Assembly (NCBI RefSeq): GCF_036488675.1
Contig: NZ_CP133148.1
Location: 1,674,001 to 1,738,000, forward strand
DNA: 64,000 nucleotides
Reading direction: 5' to 3'
Source of the DNA: Sinorhizobium chiapasense
GTDB lineage: Bacteria; Pseudomonadota; Alphaproteobacteria; Rhizobiales; Rhizobiaceae
A model generated the notes under the pieces. The model was not told the DNA's origin. It worked only from the letters and a program-made list of their open reading frames with translations, and did not search any database. The position numbers and the translations under genes were made by a program. Below, piece after piece: positions 1 to 8,120 of this stretch. The number at the start of each line of letters is the position of its first letter. Positions within the stretch are counted from its first letter, which is position 1.

Positions 1-1
1 A

Positions 2-2023
2 CTGGCGGACGACGCGGAGGTCGACGGCACGCTCCACAAGTGGATCGAAAACGTCCATCCGGACGACCGCGCGCACGTGCTCGCGTGCATTGAGCGGCAG
101 GACTCCGGTGAAGTCCAGTTCAACACATTCCAATACCGGGAGCGCCATGCGGACGGACGCTGGGTCTGGATCGAGAGCCGCGGCGCATCGGTCGCTTACG
201 GCCCCGACGGCAAGCCATGCCGCATCATCGGCACCGACACCGATATAACCGCGCGCAAGGAAGCGGAGGCCCGGCTCGCCGAAGTTTCGCGCCGCCTGCA
301 ATTGGCACTCGACATTTCAAGGATCGGCGTCTTCGAGCACAATCTCGACACGGGCGTTTCGCACTGGGACGAGGCCATGTTCCGGATGTACGGCCTGGAC
401 CCTGCCGGCCAAGCGCCCTCGTCTGCCGGTTGGGAGAGCGTTTTGCATCCGGATGACAAGGCCGCCGCGATCAGACGCGTCAACGACGCGATTGTCAGCG
501 GCACGCCTTTCAACAATGCGTTCCGCATTATCAGGCCCGATGGAGCCGTCCGTCACATTCGCTCCAATGCCGCTTTCCACACCGACCTGGACGGTGCAAC
601 GAGGCTCGTTGGCGCCAATTGGGACGTGACGGATGATATCGCGCTGCAGGAGGAATTGAGGCGGGCAAAGTCCTTTGCCGAGGCGCGCAACTGTGAACTT
701 GAGGCGGCGCGTGTCAGCATCGAGTACAACGCGCTCCACGACCATCTGACGGATCTGCCGAACCGCCGCTATCTCGATCGGGTCCTGACGGAAGCGCGTG
801 TCGTCAACGCCATTCTTCATATCGACCTGGATCGCTTCAAGCAGATCAACGATACGCTCGGTCACCAGGCCGGCGATGCCATGCTCGTTCACGCGGCGAG
901 CGTGCTGAGTTCACACGCCGGGAGCGACGATTTCATTGCCCGCATCGGTGGCGACGAATTCGTCATCGTGTGCCGCAGCGGCCGGGATTCGACGGAGCTC
1001 GCAGAGCTTGCCGGGCGCATCATCCAGGCATTTCGCCGTCCCGTCCCCTACGCCGGTCAATTGTGCCGCCTCGGCGCGAGCATCGGCGTTGCCCTGGACG
1101 GAGGCAGGCTCACCCATCCCCGGCAGCTCCTGATGGATGCCGACATCGCGCTTTATCGCGCCAAGAGCCTTGGCCGGGACCGGTTTGAACTCTTTTCCGA
1201 CGAGATGCAGAACCAGATTCTGACCGCAAAGCGGATCGGCGACGAGCTGCGCGAGGCGCTCGAAAGAAGGCAGTTCATTCCCTATTACCAACCTCAGTTC
1301 GACGCCCGAACTCTGGAGATCACGGGCGTTGAGACCCTGGTGCGTTGGAACCATCCGCACCGCGGCGTGCTGGCGCCCATGCAATTCCTGAAAGTCGCCG
1401 AAGACATCAATCTTCTCGCAGCAATAGACCGGATGGTGGTCGAAATGGCTCATGCCGACTTTGGTGTCTGGCAGCGCCGGGGGCTCGCCGTCCCCAAGAT
1501 TTCGGTCAACATATCCTCACGCCGCCTGCGCGACCCTCAACTGGTGTCGGACCTGCGGGAGATGAAGATCCCGCATGGCGTCATGTCGTTCGAGCTGCTC
1601 GAATCGATCTTTCTCGACGAGTTCGAGGATGAAGTTGCGGAAACGATCGCGGCCTTGAACGACCTCGGCATAGACATCGAGATCGATGATTTTGGCACCG
1701 GTCACGCGTCGATCATCGGGCTCCTCAAGCTCAACCCGGCGCGGCTCAAGATCGATCGCGCACTGGTAGGGCCGGTCACGCAAAACAGCAAACAGCAAAA
1801 GCTGGTGCGCGCCATCATCGACATCGGCCATTCGCTGAACATCAAGGTGGTCGCCGAAGGGGTCGAAACCTGGGCCCACGCCGCGCTTCTCGCCGATATC
1901 GGCTGCGACGTCCTGCAAGGCTATGCACTGGCGAAGCCAATGAGCCGGCAGGATTTCGAGAAATTTGCCCAGGGCGGGTTCAGCGTTCCGCGCAGCCTTT
2001 CAGAAGCGCGCCGGATGCGGTGA
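2..2023 (+). CDS. PAS-GGDEF-EAL cyclic-di-GMP turnover protein (5' end outside window)
   Basis: The frame is open from base 2, so the real start lies upstream. The order is the tail of a PAS/PAC domain, a complete PAS_3-type domain, then GGDEF, then EAL. The GGDEF active site is intact (RIGGDEF), so diguanylate cyclase activity is plausible. The inhibitory I-site (RxxD, five residues before GGDEF) reads GSDD, so product inhibition is probably lost. The EAL signature reads ETLVRW, with the catalytic Glu kept; DDFGTG, KIDR, VAEGVET and QGYALAKPM are also present, so phosphodiesterase activity is plausible too. The sensory input is unknown, and any upstream membrane region cannot be seen. Confidence 0.93.
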   Translation: MADDAEVDGTLHKWIENVHPDDRAHVLACIERQDSGEVQFNTFQYRERHADGRWVWIESRGASVAYGPDGKPCRIIGTDTDITARKEAEARLAEVSRRLQLALDISRIGVFEHNLDTGVSHWDEAMFRMYGLDPAGQAPSSAGWESVLHPDDKAAAIRRVNDAIVSGTPFNNAFRIIRPDGAVRHIRSNAAFHTDLDGATRLVGANWDVTDDIALQEELRRAKSFAEARNCELEAARVSIEYNALHDHLTDLPNRRYLDRVLTEARVVNAILHIDLDRFKQINDTLGHQAGDAMLVHAASVLSSHAGSDDFIARIGGDEFVIVCRSGRDSTELAELAGRIIQAFRRPVPYAGQLCRLGASIGVALDGGRLTHPRQLLMDADIALYRAKSLGRDRFELFSDEMQNQILTAKRIGDELREALERRQFIPYYQPQFDARTLEITGVETLVRWNHPHRGVLAPMQFLKVAEDINLLAAIDRMVVEMAHADFGVWQRRGLAVPKISVNISSRRLRDPQLVSDLREMKIPHGVMSFELLESIFLDEFEDEVAETIAALNDLGIDIEIDDFGTGHASIIGLLKLNPARLKIDRALVGPVTQNSKQQKLVRAIIDIGHSLNIKVVAEGVETWAHAALLADIGCDVLQGYALAKPMSRQDFEKFAQGGFSVPRSLSEARRMR

Positions 2024-2121
2024 CGTATCGGCGTACCGCAATTCCAGCGTCGCGCCTGGCACAAAAAAGCCGCCCGACTGTGCTAGTGGGCGGCGCGGTG
2101 TCCCTCTCGCGGACTGCGATC

Positions 2122-2436
2122 TCAGTCGTTCTGAATCTGCTCCATCGCCTGAGCGAGAAACTCCATCATCCGAAAGCGGATTTCGTCTTCCGACTGTGCG
2201 ACGCCGGCGGCATCGAAGTCGGCCTTGATCTTGCGTACCACGTCCTCGTGACCGGTCGCTGCGAGGTCCATGGTGATGATCTCCGTTGCATAGGCTTCCG
2301 GATCGGCCTTGTTCAAGAGACCAGCGGCCCAAAGACCGAGCAGCCTGTTGCGGCGTGCTTCCGCCTTGAACTTCAGCTCTGCGTCCAGAGCAAACTTCGC
2401 CTCGAAGCCCTTTTCGCGATCCTGCATCGTGGTCAT
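2122..2436 (-). CDS. DUF1476 family protein, zeta-type F1-ATPase inhibitor
   Basis: This 104-residue, mostly helical, charged protein starts MTTMQDREKGFEAKFALD, the typical opening of the alphaproteobacterial DUF1476 family. The Paracoccus denitrificans member is the zeta subunit, which binds F1-ATPase and blocks ATP hydrolysis. In other species the inhibitory role is weaker or unproven. It is a single gene between the c-di-GMP protein and purC, on the opposite strand to both. The family call is firm; inhibition in this organism is inferred. Confidence 0.85.
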   Translation of the reverse strand: MTTMQDREKGFEAKFALDAELKFKAEARRNRLLGLWAAGLLNKADPEAYATEIITMDLAATGHEDVVRKIKADFDAAGVAQSEDEIRFRMMEFLAQAMEQIQND

Positions 2437-2668
2437 AGACTAATCTCCCTCAGAATTCCTTGCCGGAACCAGTTATCGCCATAAACCAAAACACCGCTGA
2501 AAGTGCAATGCGAAGTTTTCGCCTTTGGTGACTTTCATGATACCCTAATCTAAATCGGGGGATGCGAAGATACGCCGATTGTGAAATGCGTTCTTTTCAG
2601 ATATGCACCCGCTGAGAAAATTCCAATTGCGCGACCCAAGAGCGCCACCAACCACAGAGATAAAATCC

Positions 2669-3433
2669 ATGAATCGTCGCCGCCGTATCTACGAGGGCAA
2701 GGCCAAGATCCTTTACGAGGGTCCGGAACCGGGCACGCTTATCCAGTTTTTCAAGGATGACGCGACCGCTTTCAACAAGAAGAAGCACGATGTCATCGAC
2801 GGTAAGGGTGTGCTGAACAACCGGATCTCCGAGTACATATTCACCCATCTGAACAAGATCGGCATTCCGACGCATTTTATCCGCCGTTTGAACATGCGCG
2901 AGCAGTTGATCAAGGAAGTGGAAATCATTCCGCTCGAGATCGTCGTGCGCAATGTCGCCGCCGGTTCGCTCGCGAAGCGCCTCGGCATCGAGGAAGGCAC
3001 CGTGCTGCCACGCTCGATCATCGAATTCTACTACAAGGCCGACGCGCTCGACGACCCGATGGTGTCTGAAGAGCACATCACCGCCTTTGGCTGGGCAAGC
3101 CCGCAGGAACTTGATGACATCATGGCGCTCGCCATCCGCATCAACGATTTCCTGTCCGGTCTTTTCCTCGGCGTCGGCATCCAGCTCGTCGATTTCAAGA
3201 TCGAATGCGGACGCCTGTTTGAAGGCGATATGATGCGCATCGTCCTTGCCGACGAGATTTCTCCGGATAGCTGCCGCCTCTGGGATGTCGAAACCAAGGA
3301 AAAGATGGACAAAGACCGGTTCCGCCGCGACATGGGCGGCCTCGTCGAAGCCTATCAGGAGGTGGCGCGCCGCCTCGGCATCATCAACGAGAACGAGCCG
3401 CCGCGCGGCTCCGGCCCGGTGTTGGTCAAGTAA
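2669..3433 (+). CDS. purC: Phosphoribosylaminoimidazole-succinocarboxamide synthase
   Basis: SAICAR synthase joins CAIR and aspartate with ATP in purine synthesis. The 254-residue protein has the expected start [18 protein letters not shown] and the family segments VVRNVAAGS and DFKIECG. The frame is open further upstream, to an ATG 66 bases earlier, but the conserved N-terminus begins at the chosen ATG. It is followed by purS after 20 bases and then purQ, so it probably heads a purCSQ transcript. Confidence 0.95.
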   Translation: MNRRRRIYEGKAKILYEGPEPGTLIQFFKDDATAFNKKKHDVIDGKGVLNNRISEYIFTHLNKIGIPTHFIRRLNMREQLIKEVEIIPLEIVVRNVAAGSLAKRLGIEEGTVLPRSIIEFYYKADALDDPMVSEEHITAFGWASPQELDDIMALAIRINDFLSGLFLGVGIQLVDFKIECGRLFEGDMMRIVLADEISPDSCRLWDVETKEKMDKDRFRRDMGGLVEAYQEVARRLGIINENEPPRGSGPVLVK

Positions 3434-3453
3434 TTTCGGGGATATTAAGCAAA

Positions 3454-3696
3454 GTGATCAAAGCACGTGTAACCGTGACGCTCAAAAACGGCGTTCTCGA
3501 CCCTCAGGGCAAGGCAATCGAGGGTGCGCTCGGTGCGCTCGGTTTTGACGGCATCGGCCAGGTTCGCCAGGGCAAGGTCTTCGATCTGCAGATCGAAACA
3601 GGCGACAAGGCCAAGGCGGAAGCCGACCTCAAGGCCATGTGCGAGAAGCTGCTGGCCAATACTGTCATTGAGAACTACACCATCTCCCTCGCCTGA
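3454..3696 (+). CDS. purS: Phosphoribosylformylglycinamidine synthase subunit PurS
   Basis: This 80-residue protein is the small bridging subunit of the three-part FGAM synthase. It holds PurQ and PurL together so that ammonia can pass between them. The sequence starts IKARVTVTLKNGVLDPQGKA, typical of PurS. The start codon is GTG, 20 bases after purC, with a weak GGGGA ribosome site. Its partners are purQ, directly downstream, and purL, 4.4 kb further on. Confidence 0.95.
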   Translation: MIKARVTVTLKNGVLDPQGKAIEGALGALGFDGIGQVRQGKVFDLQIETGDKAKAEADLKAMCEKLLANTVIENYTISLA

Positions 3697-3850
3697 CGGC
3701 GGGGGAATGGCCTTCGCTGGTGATCGGCCGGTCGCCTGCCTAAAGTCCTTTTGGCGGCTCAGCCGGATTGACTGACCAGCGATCCCACTGCGCATTAAAA
3801 CCGCCTCGAACTGCTCAGGCGCCGAGGCCAAGGCAAGGTATGAACGTCCC

Positions 3851-4522
3851 ATGAAGTCTGCCGTCGTCCAGCTCCCCGGTCTCAACCGCGATCGCGATAT
3901 GATCGCGGCGCTCACCAAGATCTCCGGCCATAAGCCTGTGACCGTTTGGCAGACGGAAACGGAAATTCCGGACGTCGACCTGATCGTCATACCGGGCGGC
4001 TTTTCCTATGGCGACTACCTGCGCTGCGGTGCGATCGCCGCGCGCATGCCGGTGATGCAGGCGATCAAGGCCAGGGCCGATCAGGGCGTCAAGGTTCTCG
4101 GCGTTTGCAACGGCTTCCAGATCCTGCTTGAAGCAGGCCTCCTGCCCGGCGCCCTGATGCGCAATGCCTCGTTGAAGTTCGTCTGCCGCGAGGTCAAGCT
4201 CGAAGTCGTCAACGCCGACACGGATTTCACGCGCGCCTATTCGAAGGGACAGGTCATCCGCAGCCCCGTTGCCCATCATGACGGCAACTATTTCGCCGAT
4301 GCAGAAACGCTGAAGGCAATCGAGGGCAGCGGTCAGGTTGTGTTCCGTTACGCTGACGGCACCAATCCGAACGGATCGATCAACGACATTGCCGGCGTCA
4401 TGAATGCGAAAGGCAACGTGCTTGGGATGATGCCGCATCCGGAAAACCTGATCGAGGCGGCACATGGCGGTTCAGACGGACGCGGGATCTTCGCCTCCGC
4501 CCTCGATGTAATCGCTGCTTAA
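3851..4522 (+). CDS. purQ: Phosphoribosylformylglycinamidine synthase subunit PurQ (glutaminase)
   Basis: This is the class I glutamine amidotransferase subunit of FGAM synthase; it releases ammonia from glutamine for PurL. The 223-residue length is normal. The nucleophile motif GVCNGFQIL (Cys) and the His-Glu part of the triad in MMPHPENL are present, as is the early PGGFSYGDY segment. It follows purS by 154 bases and ends the purCSQ group. A lipoprotein gene follows in the same direction. Confidence 0.96.
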   Translation: MKSAVVQLPGLNRDRDMIAALTKISGHKPVTVWQTETEIPDVDLIVIPGGFSYGDYLRCGAIAARMPVMQAIKARADQGVKVLGVCNGFQILLEAGLLPGALMRNASLKFVCREVKLEVVNADTDFTRAYSKGQVIRSPVAHHDGNYFADAETLKAIEGSGQVVFRYADGTNPNGSINDIAGVMNAKGNVLGMMPHPENLIEAAHGGSDGRGIFASALDVIAA

Positions 4523-4577
4523 CCATCGCGCTGATAGAAGACGGCCTCCCGCCACCCACCGACGATCGAGACCGCCG

Positions 4578-4985
4578 ATGCCTTCATTTTCCTCCGCACG
4601 CCTCTCCGTGCTTGCCTGCGCCGTCGCGAGCTTCACGCTTGTCGCCGGTTGCCAATCGAATCGTCCGGCCACGCCGCCTGCGAGTTCCGCCGCATTGCCG
4701 ACGATGGAGCGCGTGGCGCTCGGCGCCAATGGTTGCTGGTTCAAATCTGGCGACCCGGCCTTCAAGGCCTATCGCCTCGCGCCGGAGCTCAACTCCTTCT
4801 CGGGCCGTCCGCGCATTCTGATCGTACCGCGGAGATCGCCCGAGGCGCGTCCGCTTGCTGTCATCCAGGCTGAGGGCCACCCTGCCCGCCTGCAGGCGTT
4901 CGGTCCGCTCCTCAGCGAGCCGGTGGGCACACGCATGACGACGGATGTCCGCCGCTGGGCGGCCGGCGACGAGGGCTGCAATTGA
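4578..4985 (+). CDS. Small lipoprotein of unknown function
   Basis: The 135-residue product begins with a hydrophobic signal sequence and a lipobox (LVAGC), which puts the lipidated Cys at residue 25. The mature part is about 110 residues with two further cysteines, one in GCWF and one in the C-terminal GCN, that could pair. I recognise no enzymatic motif. It starts 55 bases after purQ and may be read from the same transcript, but a link to purine synthesis is not evident. Confidence 0.75.
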   Translation: MPSFSSARLSVLACAVASFTLVAGCQSNRPATPPASSAALPTMERVALGANGCWFKSGDPAFKAYRLAPELNSFSGRPRILIVPRRSPEARPLAVIQAEGHPARLQAFGPLLSEPVGTRMTTDVRRWAAGDEGCN

Positions 4986-5010
4986 TCACGCGCCGCTGGA
5001 ATCCCACGGC

Positions 5011-5322
5011 TCAAGACGCTGACGGCTGCGGGCTGTCGTAACCTTCGACGATTGCCAGATCCATCACCGACTTGCCCAGTCTCAGCGCCATGGCTTTCGC
5101 GTATTCCGGCGAACGATAGCACTCCAGCGCCGCGCTGTAGGTGGGGAACTCGATCACAACAACGCGCGAGCGCAGCTTTCCCTCGGGCATCTCGCACTGA
5201 CCGCCGCGGGCGAGAAAGCGTGCACCGTACTTTCGAAAAGCATTCGCATTCTCGGCAATGTATGCTTTGTACCCCTCTGGATCGGTAACATCGACCGAGG
5301 CCACCCAGTATCCTTTCGCCAT
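5011..5322 (-). CDS. DUF1330 domain protein
   Basis: The 103-residue protein starts MAKGYWVASVDVTDPEGYKA and has the ferredoxin-like alpha-beta layout of the DUF1330 family (VVVIEFPTYSAALECYRSPEY, shown here split for reading: VVVIEFPTY then ECYRSPEY). Family members resemble dimeric alpha-beta barrel proteins, and their function is unknown. The frame runs 69 bases further upstream, but the internal ATG matches where the family domain begins. It converges with the lipoprotein gene. Confidence 0.85.
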   Translation of the reverse strand: MAKGYWVASVDVTDPEGYKAYIAENANAFRKYGARFLARGGQCEMPEGKLRSRVVVIEFPTYSAALECYRSPEYAKAMALRLGKSVMDLAIVEGYDSPQPSAS

Positions 5323-5431
5323 CGCTCTTCTCCCATTCCCCCAAAGGAAACATGCAATGGAACGATACCATTGCGGCGGCCTCAGCGACATATGCCGACC
5401 GGAGAGCGAGAACCGGGTATGGGCGGGAATC

Positions 5432-5698
5432 TCAGAGCCGCGAGCGCCAGAAAGGAATGGCCGCCTCTCGCCGTGCTTCCTCCTCCGTCACGCCGATATC
5501 GTTGAGCTGGTACCTGCTCAATTCTTCAAGCGCCAGGCGACTGCGCCTCTTCGCGGCCAGTGCGCAATAGTGGTGCCAGAGCCGTGAGAACACATTCCGT
5601 GCCGGGCTCTGATGCTCGTAAACGAAGCGCGCCTTGCGGGGCGCCAACGCCCGCGGCCGCACGGATTGAATCGCAACAATTGTATTCGTTGTATACAT
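5432..5698 (-). CDS. DUF1127 domain protein
   Basis: This 88-residue basic protein ends with the DUF1127 pattern LSRYQLNDIGVTEEEARREA. Small DUF1127 proteins are common in alphaproteobacteria and have been linked to stress, phosphate and RNA metabolism, often under small-RNA or regulator control. The N-terminal half is arginine-rich and not conserved. It is divergent from the MocR-type regulator, with only 83 bases between start codons, so it is an obvious candidate target of that regulator. Confidence 0.85.
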   Translation of the reverse strand: MYTTNTIVAIQSVRPRALAPRKARFVYEHQSPARNVFSRLWHHYCALAAKRRSRLALEELSRYQLNDIGVTEEEARREAAIPFWRSRL

Positions 5699-5778
5699 TG
5701 TTAATCACCATTGCACCCATCTCAGCTATTGATTCAGAGATAATTGACATGGCTGGTGATGCAATATAGACAATTGTC
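5676..5778. promoter_or_regulatory. Divergent control region with AT-rich palindromes (DUF1127 / MocR)
   Basis: This AT-rich stretch stands out from its GC-rich surroundings. It holds acaattgt (5676-5683), tgtataca (5690-5697, overlapping the DUF1127 start codon) and gacaattgtc (5769-5778, just before the MocR start). The attgtat and gttgtat units also form a direct repeat. GntR/MocR proteins bind direct or inverted repeats of this kind, so this is a likely operator and autoregulation site. Binding is inferred. Confidence 0.5.
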
Positions 5779-5781
5779 ACT

Positions 5782-7200
5782 ATGACAACTTGGCTGCCCG
5801 ATATACAGCAGGGCCAAGGCCCCCTCTACGCCCGGATCGCCGATCAAATCGAGCAGGCGATCGGCAGCGGGACCTTGCCTGTGGGAAGGAAGCTGCCGCC
5901 ACAGCGCAATCTTGCCTTCGACATCGGCGTGACGATCGGCACGATCGGTCGGGCCTACAACATTGTCCGCGAACGAGGACTCGTCAGCGGTGAAGTCGGC
6001 CGCGGCACCTATGTCCTCGATCACCCGGAAAGCCGCCCGCCCGAGCAGGCCGATCCTTTGACAACGTCACTGGCTGGAACGCGGCCGATCAACGCGCCGG
6101 CGGGCAAGTTGCGTTTCGACAGCACGGCGGCGCCGGACGTCGGCCAGGGTGACGTTCTGGCGAAACTGCTGGGTGACATCAGCCGCGAGCACCATGCGGA
6201 TATCGCGAGCTACGCCCGCAATTTCCCGGACGACTGGTTCGAGGCGGGCTGCCAGTGGCTCGCGCGCGGCAATTTCCGGCCCGCCCGCGAGACCATCGTG
6301 CCGACGCTCGGTGCCCATGCCGCCGTCATTGCAGTGATCTCAGCTGTCACCTCCCCCGGCGACCGGATTGCCTTCGAAACATTGACCTATTCACAGGTCA
6401 GCCGCAGTACGGGCCTGATCGGTCGTCGGACGGCACTGGTGGAAAGCGACGAATTCGGCCTCGTTCCGGACGACTTCGAACGCGTCTGCGCCCAGCAACA
6501 TCCGAAACTCGCCTTCCTCATGCCGAGCGCCCAGAACCCGACCGTTGCCGTCATGCCGCTGGACAGGCGCGTGGCGGTGGCCGAGATCGCGCGAAAGTAC
6601 GGCGTTTGGCTGGTCGAGGATGAAGTTTATGGTTCGATGACGGGTGATCGCGTGCCGTTGGTCGCAGAACTGGCACCGGAACGGACCTTCCTCGTTGGAG
6701 GCCTGTCGAAGTCCGTTGCGGCCGGCGTTCGCGGCGGCTGGGTCGCCTGTCCGCCGCATTTCAGCCAACGGGTCCGCATCGCGCACAAGATGGTGAGCGG
6801 CGGGCTTCCCTTCATTCTTGCCGAGCTTTGCGCGCGCTTGGTTCTATCAGGCGCCGCATCCGCCTTGCGTAACCGCGCCGTTGAGGAAATCACTGCGCGT
6901 GAAACGATGGCGCGCGAAGTCTTTTCCGGACTCGAGTTCAATTCCCACCCGAAGGTGCCCTTCCTCTGGCTGAAGTTGCCGGATCCCTGGCTTTCGGGGA
7001 CCTTCAAGCAGGCGGCGCTGCAGGAAGGCGTGCTGGTCGACGACGAGGACGAGTTCAAGGCTGGGCGCGCGGAGCGTGCCTTCCATCGCATCCGCGTCGG
7101 CTTTTCTTCGCCGCCCGAGCGGTCCGAAGTGCGTAGAGGATTTCAAGTCCTACGGCGACTGCTCGACAGCGGCCGCACCGGCTACGACAGCTTTGATTGA
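5782..7200 (+). CDS. MocR/PdxR-type transcriptional regulator (GntR DNA-binding domain fused to aminotransferase domain)
   Basis: The 472-residue protein has an N-terminal winged helix of the GntR family (about residues 12-80; the pattern KLPPQRNLAFDIGVTIGTI is the recognition region) and a class I aminotransferase fold to the end. The PLP-binding lysine is K310 in GGLSKSVAAGVRGGW, and the MPSAQNPTV and EDEVYG segments that hold the cofactor are present. Such proteins use PLP or an amino-compound adduct as effector. The effector here is unknown. The divergent DUF1127 gene is the nearest candidate target. Confidence 0.92.
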   Translation: MTTWLPDIQQGQGPLYARIADQIEQAIGSGTLPVGRKLPPQRNLAFDIGVTIGTIGRAYNIVRERGLVSGEVGRGTYVLDHPESRPPEQADPLTTSLAGTRPINAPAGKLRFDSTAAPDVGQGDVLAKLLGDISREHHADIASYARNFPDDWFEAGCQWLARGNFRPARETIVPTLGAHAAVIAVISAVTSPGDRIAFETLTYSQVSRSTGLIGRRTALVESDEFGLVPDDFERVCAQQHPKLAFLMPSAQNPTVAVMPLDRRVAVAEIARKYGVWLVEDEVYGSMTGDRVPLVAELAPERTFLVGGLSKSVAAGVRGGWVACPPHFSQRVRIAHKMVSGGLPFILAELCARLVLSGAASALRNRAVEEITARETMAREVFSGLEFNSHPKVPFLWLKLPDPWLSGTFKQAALQEGVLVDDEDEFKAGRAERAFHRIRVGFSSPPERSEVRRGFQVLRRLLDSGRTGYDSFD

Positions 7201-7286
7201 AGTCAATTTTTGGAGATGACTTTCGCGCAAGCCACGGCAATCTATTGCTGTGCTGCGTTAAAATTGATTCGGTTGAGGGATTTTGC

Positions 7287-7880
7287 ATGGCGCACCCACG
7301 CTCGTTTGCAGGTCAGGGCAAGTTTTCGCATTTCGCGGTCGCCCTGTTCTTTTCGACCGGGCTCGCGGCGCACGCATCTCAAGCGAAGGCGGCAGAAGGC
7401 ATCTTCGATGAAATACGCTTCGGCGCCACCACATCGATTGGGGACGGAGACAATCACGAGAGCGGCGTCTTCCCGTCCTTCACGATCTTCTTCGATCCTC
7501 TCGGAGCCGACAGCGCGACTGGTATTGCCGAAAAGATCCTGCGGCCGCGTATTCACGCCGGTGCGTCGATCGCAACGTCTTCCAGCGGCGTGAACGAGGT
7601 CTATGGTGGTTTCAGCTGGGATGCCGATCTCACTGAACGGCTTTTCGTCGAACTTGGCGTCGGTGCCACCGTTCACGACGGCGACTTGAACGATGACGGT
7701 ACGAGCGGGCCGAAGCTTGGCTGTCGCTTGCTGTTTCGCGAATACGCGGCCGCCGGCTATCGCTTCGACGATCATTGGAATCTCTCGGCCACGCTAGAAC
7801 ATGCGTCGAATGCCGATGTTTGCAACGGCCCCAATGACGGCCTGACGCGTGCGGGCCTGATGCTCGGCTACAAGTTTTGA
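7287..7880 (+). CDS. PagL-like outer-membrane lipid A 3-O-deacylase family protein
   Basis: The 197-residue protein has an N-terminal signal peptide that ends near AKAAEG, then alternating strands typical of a small outer-membrane beta barrel, ending in GLMLGYKF with a terminal Phe. The PagL active-site motif HxSNA is present as EHASNADVC. By my hand alignment to Pseudomonas PagL, the third catalytic residue (Glu) falls on Leu or Thr in NDGLTRAGL, so the activity is uncertain. The start was chosen for the GAGGGA ribosome site just upstream and the signal peptide. An ATG 90 bases earlier is less likely. Confidence 0.72.
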   Translation: MAHPRSFAGQGKFSHFAVALFFSTGLAAHASQAKAAEGIFDEIRFGATTSIGDGDNHESGVFPSFTIFFDPLGADSATGIAEKILRPRIHAGASIATSSSGVNEVYGGFSWDADLTERLFVELGVGATVHDGDLNDDGTSGPKLGCRLLFREYAAAGYRFDDHWNLSATLEHASNADVCNGPNDGLTRAGLMLGYKF

Positions 7881-7999
7881 CGCCTCGCTTTTTTCCTGCC
7901 GTTGCCCTCGGATGTACGCTCTGGCGCCCTGTTGATTGACCTTATTTTTCTGTCGCGCCGCGTCGCAGCATAGGCTAAAGAAGCCGCAAAGCGCCCCCT

Positions 8000-8041
8000 G
8001 CAGTGCCGCGCGTTGTACCAGACGTGCAAAGGTCACTGTAG
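8000..8041 (+). repeat. Degenerate RIME-like half element
   Basis: The segment resembles the first palindrome of the longer repeats elsewhere in the window (for example the one starting at 27680): gccgcgcg, a short loop, agacgtgcaaaggt, with cagtg and cactg as outer arms. The second palindrome is missing. It lies between the PagL-like gene and purL. Confidence 0.5.
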
Positions 8042-8120
8042 CAGTTGTGTCTGTTGCGGTTCGCACGCGCCGTATCCCTTTAGAAGGGTTGCGCGCCGCC
8101 CGAAGGATTGACGGTCGACG

